From an uncultured cyanobacterium (lineage in GTDB: Bacteria > Cyanobacteriota > Cyanobacteriia > Thermosynechococcales > Thermosynechococcaceae), in the NCBI GenBank assembly GCA_937951315.1, contig CALFCG010000118.1, forward strand, positions 1-36,085: a stretch of DNA of 36,085 bases, in the 5' to 3' direction. Of this stretch, positions 26,224-34,136 are shown one piece after another. Numbering within the stretch: position 1 is the stretch's first letter; every line of letters begins with the position of its first letter. The notes below the pieces were generated by a model. That model saw nothing but the letters and a program-made list of their open reading frames with translations, had not been told where the DNA came from and did no database searches. The translations under genes were made by a program, and so were the position numbers.

Positions 26224-26323
26224 CTGCTTTGGTTATTAGAGTCTAGGGCTGGGCTTGACTCCTATGCTTCTAGTGGCAGAACCTCTATTGGTCGACTCTT
26301 TCTGGTATTTCTATGACATTTCA

Positions 26324-26369
26324 ATACAACAAAGCCCTCGGTAAGGTAAGACCAAGGGCTTTGTGTATT
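26324..26369 (-). terminator. Hairpin after the rlpA-like gene
   Basis: CAAAGCCCT (26330-26338) pairs with AGGGCTTTG (26355-26363), and flanking AATACA and TGTATT extend the stem with one bulge. It begins 15-20 bases past the rlpA stop on the minus strand. The tail is only TTGTTGTATT, so termination strength is uncertain. Confidence 0.6.
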
Positions 26370-26383
26370 GCATCAAGAAAATT

Positions 26384-27370
26384 CTATTGCAGAACGTCAA
26401 CTTTAACGGGAGCGACGCCACTGCTGGTTAAGCCGATGGCTTGTGCTCCTTTCCGAGACATATCAATAATTCGACCCCTGATGAAAGGTCCGCGGTCATT
26501 GATGCGAACCACGACCGAGCGGCCATTGTTCAGGTTGGTGACCCGAACTCGGGTACCAAATTTCAATGTCTTGTGGGCTGCTGTTAAAGCATCTTGGTTA
26601 TATCTTTCACCACTGGCTGTTTTACGGCCATGAAAGTACCCGCCGTACCAAGATGCCTCTCCACGGAGCTGATAGCGTACAGCCGCACCTGAGCTTGCCG
26701 GCGCCTTGGCGACTGGAGGCTTCGGACGACCTGGAATATCTGTAAGTGCGGTTGCATTACCCAGCTGTCGGCGAATGAGGTTGGTAATCTTGAGTGCATC
26801 CTCTGCCGAATCTTTGGTTGTATTCGGAAGGATGGTTTCCTTATTAACTGCCAGAAGCTGTTCATCCTGTGCGCGGATCACATAGGTCTTCTGCTCTTTA
26901 TCCCAAATCACTCGAACGAGGTCTGCATCTGCACCCGACTGCTGGAACTGATTAATCTTTGCCGCAACTGTCGTCGCGCGCCACATCGGATCTTGCGTCT
27001 GCTCGATAGAGGCCTCACCTGCAGCTTTTGTCTCTGTCGCTGCCTCAGCTTTTTCAGCCTTTCCGAGGAATGTGACAACTGGGATGTCTTTAACGTAAAG
27101 GGTAACGGCTGATTTACCGGAGACTTCGTGACTATAAAGCTGAGTTAAAGAGGTCTGTTCTTCAGCGGCTTCACTCTCTCCGACTTTCTGAACACTGGGT
27201 TCAGAGCTTTTAGTCTCAGATTCAGTCTCTGACTGAGTAACCGCCGATTTATCTTGCTCAATCTTAGATGCCTCGCCAGTTTGCTCACTAGCCTGACTCA
27301 CCGATAGGGCACAAACAACTGAGACAACAAGGGCTGAAGCAAGGCCAGTCAATACCGGTTTGTTTTTCAT
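26384..27370 (-). CDS. rlpA: RlpA-like septal/peptidoglycan protein with double-psi beta-barrel
   Basis: A 328-residue protein from ATG 27370; the frame extends to 27421 only via a TTG, and the ATG starts a clean signal peptide (KNKPVLTGLASALVVSVVCA, cleavage near SQA-S). A long polar region rich in E, S, T and A follows (about 30-215). The C-terminal 95 residues are the RlpA double-psi beta-barrel: GEASWYGGYFHGRKTASGER, AAHKTLKFGTRVRVTNLNNG, VVVRINDRGPF and GRIIDMSRKGAQAIGL. RlpA proteins are periplasmic; some cleave denuded glycan strands. There is no SPOR domain, which differs from E. coli RlpA. Whether it is active is unknown. Confidence 0.9.
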   Translation of the reverse strand: MKNKPVLTGLASALVVSVVCALSVSQASEQTGEASKIEQDKSAVTQSETESETKSSEPSVQKVGESEAAEEQTSLTQLYSHEVSGKSAVTLYVKDIPVVTFLGKAEKAEAATETKAAGEASIEQTQDPMWRATTVAAKINQFQQSGADADLVRVIWDKEQKTYVIRAQDEQLLAVNKETILPNTTKDSAEDALKITNLIRRQLGNATALTDIPGRPKPPVAKAPASSGAAVRYQLRGEASWYGGYFHGRKTASGERYNQDALTAAHKTLKFGTRVRVTNLNNGRSVVVRINDRGPFIRGRIIDMSRKGAQAIGLTSSGVAPVKVDVLQ

Positions 27371-27772
27371 ATTTCTGCAATAGAGGGCATTTCTGTAATC
27401 AAGGGCACTTTCAAATTTCAAGACATTTCAGTCTGCATAAGCGCCATTGGAAAGCTGTACTCGTTACGATTTCATACTTACTTTACAGAACTTAATTAAC
27501 CTACCATGCTGATTTTGGTTTTCGCATCCGCATATTCTCGCATAGGGATCCCAAAGCCATTGGACGACTTAATCTTGATAGCGTGGGCCATTGCATAAAA
27601 TTATCCCCAACCCGTTGCCATGAAAGCATGACAGGCAGTAGGTATATCTGCTCATTAAATTAGCTGAGCTTATGAAAATTTATTTATTTATTTGGTTTTT
27701 TGATTAATTGTATTGAAAGTATGCTGCCTGATCGTTGAGTGTCGTGGTTAGGTGGCACATTCTATCCTAATT
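27371..27772. other. AT-rich intergenic region upstream of rlpA
   Basis: About 400 bases without a supported gene between two minus-strand genes. A very AT-rich stretch (27671-27715, with TTTATTTATTTATTTGG and TTTTTTG) is the only notable composition feature. I see no riboswitch or RNA gene in it. Confidence 0.5.
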
Positions 27773-28825
27773 TTAGCTGCAGCTACTGTAACCACAGACG
27801 GGGCACGCTCCGCCTGAACAGCCGTTCATATGGTGTAGCTCCGCGCTGCATTCTGGGCACAGCATTGCTGTTAAGGTACCTACTTCAGGAATGCTCCAGC
27901 CTTCTGCTGTTTGGGGAGTGGTAGTGGAGAGTGCTTCTTGGCGTAAGGTTGTTGAAGGTTGAGTGGAGCTGTTGCTTTCGTCTGTCGAGGTTGAAGCAGT
28001 AATAGGCTTGTGTGTGGATATGCCTGAGGTCTGCACCTCGATTTTGCTTGGCTCTACTGTTCCTGCTGGAGTCAGTTGCTCTGGTGCTTCGTGCAGCACC
28101 TTGCCCACTAAGTCGGCGAGCCCCAGGATCCGATTTGGCCCTAGCCCTTCAGAATCAGCGCCGCGAATACCTCTGATTTGGCGACAAATTTCTGGAATGG
28201 GTACCTGCTTCTCAAGCAGCAAGTTAATGAGTCGGGAGATCGCTTCGCAAAGAGACTGGACCTCAGTGCCTGATTTGCCTACGGTCACCCAGATCGATCG
28301 CAGTCCCTCCTGGTTGTAGGCTAAGAAAATTTGAACTTCACCCCAAGTGAAAGTAGAAACCTTGCGCTGAAGGGCTTGATCATAGTCCCCTGGCGGCAGA
28401 GAAGGCGCAGGTGGAGTTTGCGTGTCTTCTCTATTCGTGCTGGATGTTGAGCCCGTGGCCTGGGAGATCTCCTCTGGCGCAGAGGTCGCCGATTCGCTTA
28501 GTGATGAGCTTGTGTCGGTCTGTGAATCCGATGGTTCATTGGTCCCCGATTGACTGCTGGTGGGAACTGCTTCCGAAGGGTCTGTGAAGGCCTGGGGAAA
28601 CTCTTGCATGAGGGAAAGGAAATGAGCCTGTAAAGGCTCGCTGTTGTTGGGAGCAGCGATTTGCTGACTGGTTGTGCGATCGTTCGATTGTTCGGAGTTT
28701 TGCCCCCTGCTCGCGACTTCTGGTTGAGCTTCTCCTTCTTTAAAAGATGCTGGAGTCTCTTGTGCATCCGAAAAAGCTTGGGGGAATTGATCAACGAGAC
28801 TCAGGAGTTTGTCTGTGTGGGCCAT
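27773..28825 (-). CDS. Split class II ribonucleotide reductase: TSCPD and zinc-ribbon tail subunit
   Basis: A 350-residue protein from ATG 28825, which has GAAGGAAACATC in front; the ATG at 28846 is also possible but lacks this site. Residues 7-20 (LLSLVDQFPQAFSD) and 69-82 (FLSLMQEFPQAFTD) are two copies of one motif, joined by polar low-complexity sequence. Residues 154-245 match the TSCPD domain found at the C-terminus of NrdJ enzymes (TWGEVQIFLAYNQEGLRSIW, GKSGTEVQSLCEAISRLI, GPNRILGLADLVGKVL). The end is a cysteine motif, CPEC (323-326), C336, CPVC (341-344), C349, like the NrdJ CGYSxC tail. It follows the catalytic gene by 86 bases. It probably supplies the redox-active tail in trans. 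Confidence 0.82.
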   Translation of the reverse strand: MAHTDKLLSLVDQFPQAFSDAQETPASFKEGEAQPEVASRGQNSEQSNDRTTSQQIAAPNNSEPLQAHFLSLMQEFPQAFTDPSEAVPTSSQSGTNEPSDSQTDTSSSLSESATSAPEEISQATGSTSSTNREDTQTPPAPSLPPGDYDQALQRKVSTFTWGEVQIFLAYNQEGLRSIWVTVGKSGTEVQSLCEAISRLINLLLEKQVPIPEICRQIRGIRGADSEGLGPNRILGLADLVGKVLHEAPEQLTPAGTVEPSKIEVQTSGISTHKPITASTSTDESNSSTQPSTTLRQEALSTTTPQTAEGWSIPEVGTLTAMLCPECSAELHHMNGCSGGACPVCGYSSCS

Positions 28826-28911
28826 GATGTTTCCTTCGCGAGCCATGGTGTTGTTGGGGGGATAGCCGTAAGAGCTATCGAGCTTTCAGCAATATCGCTG
28901 TTTCGAGTTTG

Positions 28912-30870
28912 TTATGAGGCTTCTTCTGATTTTTCCGCCTCGCCAACTTTGATCGGTTCAGAGTCTAGAGTTCCAGAGCGATAGATGGTCACGCCTTTGA
29001 GCCCGGCTTTTTCCGCTAGACGGTAGATTTGCTTGATCTCTTCGACCGTTGCATGGGCGGGGAGGTTAATGGTTTTAGAGATAGAAGAGTCGATCCAGTC
29101 CTGCCATTTTGATTGGACGATAATGTGCCAGCCGGGTGGAATCTCACGGGCAATTTTAAAGCTGTTGGTGATATTGGAATGGGCCTTGGCGTACTGGGTG
29201 CCTGCCAGGGAGCCGGTCTGTTTGACAATCTCTGCGTCAGCTTCAGAGAGCTCTAGCTCGTCAAGGTAGGGGTTGAGGATTTGAACCCAATTTTGTTCAT
29301 TCTTAGAGGCATCCACAAAGACTTGCTTCCAGAGGGTGAGACCGAAATCGGGTTCAAAGGCCCAGGAACAGGCTGCGAGCTGTGCAATGCTGCCGGTGGG
29401 GGCAATGGAGAGCACGGTGGAGTTGCGGCGAGGAACTTGGGCCAGATCTTGACGATCGCTCTCTAAGACCTCAGCGCCGTTGTAGTGATTGCCTTCACTA
29501 TCAACCCACATCTCAAAGGGGTTGCCGGTCTTGATGTCTTTAATTTGTGCCCAAACCCCACAGGGGCTTTTTTCTGCGGCAATGGTTTCGGATGCCCGAT
29601 AGGCATGGTTGGCAATCCAGCTTCCCCAGTGATCGATGGCTTCTAGGTGTTCTTGAGAGTCATAGGGAATGCGGGCTAGCTTGAGATAGTCTGCCCAGCC
29701 CATGATGCCCAGCCCTAACTGTCGGAAAACGTTGGTGACGTTGTCTTTCTGGTCTGGCGTGGCAAATTCAGAGACGTTCAACACGTCATCGAGAAAGCGA
29801 ATGGCAATCCCAACGGTCTCAGCTAAGTCATCCCAGGCGACTTCTAGCTCACCTTGATCATTCCGATGGACAAATTTTGTGAGTACGAGGGAGCCAAGGT
29901 TGCAGGCTGAGTTGGGGGGCAGGAATATCTCGCCGCATGGATTGGTGCAGGTGACAAAATCGCGAATGGGGCTGCGGCGTTTGGCATTATCGATCAGGAG
30001 TAGCCCCGGATCGGCTGTGTCGTGAGCGTTTTGGGCCATTGTTTGCCACAGGCGTTGCGCCTCTTCATCGCCTTGGTCGAGCTTTTCAAAAAATTCATCG
30101 TCAAGCTGAACCGAGATGTTGGCGTTGTGCCACCTGCGATCGCGTTTACCCTCGGGGTTCAGGTGTGTTTCTACCCAGGCGGTCCCCAGCTGGTTTTGTA
30201 GAGCGCTTAATTTGGCTTGTTTATCTGCGGTTGCTTCGTCACTGGCTGCCAATTGAGCCATCTGCTCAATGATGTCTTTAACAAAATTAGCGTCGATGGT
30301 GGACTGAGTTTTTGCCTGGATAAATTCCCAAATGTCAGGATGCCGCCAGTTCATAGAGAACAGGAAGGCGCCGCGACGGGCTTTGTTGCCCGTTGTGATT
30401 TTCTTGGAATTCTCGGACACCATGTCCAATACGGCACAGGGACCGAGCGCTTTACCGTCCTGAAAAGGCGCTCCTTTGGGGCGAATGTAGCCTTTGCTGT
30501 CTTCTGCGCCAATGTTGATGCCAACGCCACCCCGAAACTTCGTGGTTAGGACGGAATCGGAAACCAGCTTTGTAATGTCATGGATGTGATCCTCTGACGA
30601 TAGTACAAAGCAGTTCAGCATTCCGTGGGTGCCGTGGTCTGAGTTCGCCAGGATGGACCCCCCCGGCACAAATTTCATCGGCAATAAAATAGAAAGGAAC
30701 TTCTCTTCCCAACTTTGTTGAAGCTCAGGCGTGGGTTCAGCACTTGCTACAAATCGAGCGACCCGGCGGGCAACGTCTTCCCAGGTCGTTTCATCATGGA
30801 TTAGGTACTTTTGCAGAACGGCTTTCTGAGATTCACTAAGTTCGAGGTTGGGTGATTGTGCAAGTACCAT
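28912..30870 (-). CDS. nrdJ: Adenosylcobalamin-dependent (class II) ribonucleotide reductase, catalytic chain without C-terminal tail
   Basis: A 652-residue protein from ATG 30870, with AAGG eight bases before it; a TTG at 30900 would add ten residues. It makes deoxyribonucleotides using a B12 cofactor. Visible core: MKFVPGGSILANSD, the radical-enzyme segment MLNCFVLSSEDHIHDITKLV with Cys87, FRGGVGINIG, NARRGAF-type region, TCTNPCGEIFLPPNSACNLG with the radical-bearing Cys312 and Cys323, and LSIAPTGSIAQLAACSWAFE. It ends at GVTIYRSGTL plus a short acidic tail, where single-chain NrdJ enzymes continue into TSCPD and zinc-ribbon domains. Those domains are encoded by the next gene. Confidence 0.92.
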   Translation of the reverse strand: MVLAQSPNLELSESQKAVLQKYLIHDETTWEDVARRVARFVASAEPTPELQQSWEEKFLSILLPMKFVPGGSILANSDHGTHGMLNCFVLSSEDHIHDITKLVSDSVLTTKFRGGVGINIGAEDSKGYIRPKGAPFQDGKALGPCAVLDMVSENSKKITTGNKARRGAFLFSMNWRHPDIWEFIQAKTQSTIDANFVKDIIEQMAQLAASDEATADKQAKLSALQNQLGTAWVETHLNPEGKRDRRWHNANISVQLDDEFFEKLDQGDEEAQRLWQTMAQNAHDTADPGLLLIDNAKRRSPIRDFVTCTNPCGEIFLPPNSACNLGSLVLTKFVHRNDQGELEVAWDDLAETVGIAIRFLDDVLNVSEFATPDQKDNVTNVFRQLGLGIMGWADYLKLARIPYDSQEHLEAIDHWGSWIANHAYRASETIAAEKSPCGVWAQIKDIKTGNPFEMWVDSEGNHYNGAEVLESDRQDLAQVPRRNSTVLSIAPTGSIAQLAACSWAFEPDFGLTLWKQVFVDASKNEQNWVQILNPYLDELELSEADAEIVKQTGSLAGTQYAKAHSNITNSFKIAREIPPGWHIIVQSKWQDWIDSSISKTINLPAHATVEEIKQIYRLAEKAGLKGVTIYRSGTLDSEPIKVGEAEKSEEAS

Positions 30871-31030
30871 ATATAGTGCCTTGGCCTTCAGGTGATTCAA
30901 ATTAACACTAGATTCAGCTCACAGTAACCCACCCTGATTTCAATTTCAACCTATTCAACTGAATGTGAACAAACCTATATGAAGAAACTGCGAGGCGGGG
31001 CATTATTCCTTCCGTGGAGTGTCTGAATCC

Positions 31031-31059
31031 AAAAAATCCCTCCACATTAGTGGAGGGAT
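31031..31059 (-). terminator. Rho-independent terminator of dnaK
   Basis: On the minus strand: perfect 10-bp GC-rich stem (ATCCCTCCAC at 31036-31045 with GTGGAGGGAT at 31050-31059), four-base loop, then TTTTTT. It starts about 30 bases after the dnaK stop. A textbook terminator, and it insulates nrdJ from dnaK transcription. Confidence 0.92.
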
Positions 31060-31089
31060 CTGCAGGCTATGTGTTTTTAAGGTTGAACC

Positions 31090-33000
31090 TTAGCTTTCAG
31101 AGAACTCGGCATCAATCACATCATCCTCGCCGGAATCGCTGCCACTCTCTGGGCCAGGAGCTTCGCCTTCTGGTCCAGGGCCAGGAGCGGCTTCGCCTTC
31201 ACCCTGCTGGTAGAGCTGGGTGCCGATGGCGTACAGAGCTTGCTGGAGTTCGCTGGTCAGAGACTTCATCCGATCGTTATCTTCACTTGCGATCGCATCT
31301 TTCAAGTCATTAACCAAAGCCTCAGCCTTTTCTTTCTCGGGGCCTTCGACCTTGTCGCCCAGCTCTTCCATTTGTTTCTGAGCTTGATAGACGAGGGTAT
31401 CAGCCTGGTTCTTGACCTCGATCTTTTCGCGACGCTCTTGGTCAGCCGAAGCATTAGCCTCTGCATCGCGAACCATTTGATCGACTTCTGTATCGGACAG
31501 CGTCGAAGCACCTGTGATGCTAATCGACTGTTCCTTACCCGTGCCTTTCTCCTTCGCCGTGACGTTGAGGATACCGTTAGCGTCGATGTCGAAAGTGACC
31601 TCAATTTGAGGGACGCCTCTGGGGGCTGCTGGAATGCCGTCGAGACGGAAAGTTCCCAAACTCTTGTTGTCCGTCGCCATTTCTCGCTCCCCTTGGAGAA
31701 CGTGAATTTCAACGTTGGTTTGACCATCAACCGCTGTTGAGAACACCTCCGACTTTTTCGTAGGGATTGTCGTGTTGCGAGGAATTAGCTTTGTCATCAC
31801 GCCACCGAGGGTCTCAACCCCCAGAGAAAGAGGTGAAACGTCCAGAAGCAGGATATCCTTGACCTCACCGGCCAGTACACCTGCCTGAATGGCAGCGCCG
31901 ACAGCAACAACTTCATCCGGGTTGACGGACTGGTTGGGCTCCTTGTCTAAAACACGCTTAACGGTGTCTAGAACGGCAGGAATTCGGGTTGAGCCACCCA
32001 CCATCACCACTTCATCGATGGCACTCTTATCAATTTTGGCGTCGCGGACAGCATTCTCTACAGGGATGCGACAGCGATCAATCAGATCGGAACACAGCTC
32101 TTCGAACTTAGCCCGTGTCAATGTTGTATCTAAGTGCTTAGGACCATCTTGAGTGGCCGTGATGAAGGGAAGGTTAATGTCTGCCTGTGTCACGCTAGAT
32201 AGCTCAATCTTGGCTTTCTCTGCGGCTTCGGTGAGTCGCTGAAGCGCTTGCTTATCTTTGCGTAGATCAATGCCTTCCGAGCTTTGGAATTCTCCCGCGA
32301 GATAATCAACAATCTTTTGGTCAAAGTCATCACCACCAAGGTGGGTGTCACCAGAGGTTGAGAGTACCTCAAAAACCCCGTCACCGACTTCTAGTACTGA
32401 GACGTCAAACGTACCACCCCCTAAGTCAAAGACCAGAATCGTTTCGTTACTCTTCTTGTCTAAGCCGTAAGCCAAAGACGCTGCTGTTGGCTCGTTGATA
32501 ATACGAAGGACTTCAACGCCCGCAATCTTACCGGCATCTTTCGTCGCCTGACGCTGGGAGTCATTAAAGTAGGCTGGGACCGTAATAACCGCTTGGGTGA
32601 CGGTTTCACCTAAATACTTGCTGGCATCTTCGACCAGCTTTCGCAGGACGTTCGCTGAAATTTCTTCAGGTGCAAATTGTTTCCCTACTGCCTGGCAGTC
32701 TAGTTTGACGCTGCCGTTAACGTTGAGAATCTTGTAAGGGACTTCTGTTGTTTCGTGGTTAACTTCGTCCTGACGGCGGCCAATGAAGCGCTTGACAGAA
32801 TAGAACGTGTTCTCAGGGTTCATAACTGCCTGACGCTTGGCAATCTGACCCACTAAACGATCGCCATTCTTGGCAAAGGCAACGACTGATGGGGTTGTGC
32901 GAAACCCTTCTGCGTTTGCAATTACGGTGGGCTTACCCCCTTCCATAACTGCTACGCAGGAATTGGTTGTTCCTAAATCGATTCCAACTACTTTTGCCAT
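31090..33000 (-). CDS. dnaK: Chaperone DnaK (Hsp70)
   Basis: A 636-residue Hsp70 that folds and protects proteins with DnaJ and GrpE. Start [20 protein letters not shown], phosphate loops [15 protein letters not shown] and [29 protein letters not shown], the linker [15 protein letters not shown], and the substrate-binding domain with [20 protein letters not shown]. The C-terminus is glycine/acid rich and ends DVIDAEF, typical of major cytosolic DnaK (DnaK2 type in cyanobacteria). No grpE or dnaJ is adjacent, and no CIRCE operator is seen upstream. Confidence 0.97.
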   Translation of the reverse strand: MAKVVGIDLGTTNSCVAVMEGGKPTVIANAEGFRTTPSVVAFAKNGDRLVGQIAKRQAVMNPENTFYSVKRFIGRRQDEVNHETTEVPYKILNVNGSVKLDCQAVGKQFAPEEISANVLRKLVEDASKYLGETVTQAVITVPAYFNDSQRQATKDAGKIAGVEVLRIINEPTAASLAYGLDKKSNETILVFDLGGGTFDVSVLEVGDGVFEVLSTSGDTHLGGDDFDQKIVDYLAGEFQSSEGIDLRKDKQALQRLTEAAEKAKIELSSVTQADINLPFITATQDGPKHLDTTLTRAKFEELCSDLIDRCRIPVENAVRDAKIDKSAIDEVVMVGGSTRIPAVLDTVKRVLDKEPNQSVNPDEVVAVGAAIQAGVLAGEVKDILLLDVSPLSLGVETLGGVMTKLIPRNTTIPTKKSEVFSTAVDGQTNVEIHVLQGEREMATDNKSLGTFRLDGIPAAPRGVPQIEVTFDIDANGILNVTAKEKGTGKEQSISITGASTLSDTEVDQMVRDAEANASADQERREKIEVKNQADTLVYQAQKQMEELGDKVEGPEKEKAEALVNDLKDAIASEDNDRMKSLTSELQQALYAIGTQLYQQGEGEAAPGPGPEGEAPGPESGSDSGEDDVIDAEFSES

Positions 33001-33352
33001 AGGATGCTTCCGGCTCCTTCTAAAGATATCTGTTTCGTCTGTCTAAGCAGCCTTAGCCGACGCTTACTGAAGACAACAGATTGAGAGGGCTATAACAGCA
33101 TCCGCCTCAACGTGCAGGTCTCCTTTACCTATACTGCGGTGCTTTCACCCCTTTCATGAAGGGGTATTTACCGAACATGAGTAGACGGTTTTGGCCCGAT
33201 CAGGCTTGAGGATGCCCTGACCCAAGATGGTTTTAGCCTCCCTGCTAGAGCCTGCCAATGAGTGGTTTCGGTTGATTAAGATTAAATGAAAAACAGTTCT
33301 TCATTGCTAGGCTGTGCTAGCATTTTGGGCAAATTGCCTCTCAAATGCACGT
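33001..33352. other. Divergent intergenic region dnaK / HNH gene, with hairpin
   Basis: About 350 bases that hold the promoters of both genes. ACCCCTT (33147-33153) and AAGGGGT (33159-33165) form a short stem around TTCATGAA. I looked for a CIRCE element (TTAGCACTC-N9-GAGTGCTAA) and did not find one. No gene is supported. Confidence 0.55.
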
Positions 33353-33850
33353 ATGGGCAAAGTACTGGTTCTCAATGCTTCCTATGAACCCTTGAACATC
33401 ACGAGTTGGCGTCGTGCTGTTGTTCTCTTGCTCAAAGATAAGGCTGAGCAAGTTGAGCATAACGGGCACTTTATTTATACAGATTTTCCGCTACCCACTG
33501 TTATTCGTCTGCGTCAGTATATCCACGTTCCATACAAAGATATTCCGCTGACCCGCCGCAATATTCTTCATCGTGATGGCCATGCCTGTCAGTACTGTGG
33601 TGAGACCAAAGACACGCTAACCCTCGATCATGTTCTTCCCCGGTCGAGGGGAGGTCCTGATACCTGGGATAATATGGTGACTGCCTGTGTCTGCTGCAAT
33701 GTTCGGAAAGGGAATCGCAAGCCCCACGAAGCGCGAATGACGCTCAAAAAAATGCCACGGAAGCCCTATAGTAGTCTTTACTTTGAGGTAACCAAGCATT
33801 TGCGCAATGGGTTACATCAGGAATGGCGAAAGTACGTGATTGGGGCTTAG
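33353..33850 (+). CDS. HNH endonuclease family protein
   Basis: A 165-residue protein from ATG 33353; the frame opens at a GTG at 33314, but the conserved family start is MGKVLVLNASYEPLNITSWR. The zinc-bound HNH module is HACQYCG ... LTLDHVLPRSRGGPDTWDNM ... CVCCNVRKGNRKP, with two CxxC pairs for structural zinc and the H-N-H catalytic set. Proteins of this exact type are near-universal in cyanobacteria and probably are housekeeping, not part of a restriction system. DNA target unknown. Confidence 0.9.
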   Translation: MGKVLVLNASYEPLNITSWRRAVVLLLKDKAEQVEHNGHFIYTDFPLPTVIRLRQYIHVPYKDIPLTRRNILHRDGHACQYCGETKDTLTLDHVLPRSRGGPDTWDNMVTACVCCNVRKGNRKPHEARMTLKKMPRKPYSSLYFEVTKHLRNGLHQEWRKYVIGA

Positions 33851-33946
33851 GTTGCAGCCCTGCATTGATGGGCAATGATGAGTCACGATAGTGTCCAGAA
33901 AACCCTCTGTTTATAGCCTTGCTGGATCATCTTGCCGCTGTTTTGG

Positions 33947-33965
33947 AGCCCCTGTAAGGGGGGCT
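33947..33965 (+). terminator. Weak hairpin after the HNH gene
   Basis: AGCCCC (33947-33952) pairs with GGGGCT (33960-33965). No T run follows, so termination is doubtful. It is the best candidate in the 285-base gap. Confidence 0.3.
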
Positions 33966-33975
33966 TGTGGCCCTC

Positions 33976-34074
33976 TTGTCCATAGCTCTTTTTGATTCAG
34001 AGCCCGCACTTAATATGGACAAATAGAGAAAAATTACCTCAGTCTCGCTTATGATCGAAGTAGGAAATGGACAA
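33976..34074 (+). promoter_or_regulatory. Three copies of TTGTCCAT/ATGGACAA upstream of the DHH gene
   Basis: TTGTCCAT at 33976-33983 and ATGGACAA at 34015-34022 form an inverted pair, and ATGGACAA recurs at 34067-34074; the last two share nine bases (ATGGACAAA) and lie 52 bases apart. Their position 60-160 bases before the DHH start suggests an operator. The binding protein is unknown. Confidence 0.4.
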
Positions 34075-34136
34075 ACTACGAGTTCTATTTTGACTTCGTA
34101 TTTCGCAGATTTTCAAGATAGTTAGGACTTTCAGCT

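Noticed and set aside
30901-31030. Cobalamin riboswitch ahead of the B12-dependent reductase
   Set aside because: The gap to the dnaK terminator is only about 130 bases and I see no B12-box-like sequence.
31240-31740. A 166-codon plus-strand frame inside dnaK
   Set aside because: Antisense shadow of a highly conserved gene, rich in L, S and F without any domain pattern.
33001-33352. CIRCE operator upstream of dnaK
   Set aside because: The sequence TTAGCACTC-N9-GAGTGCTAA or a near match is absent.
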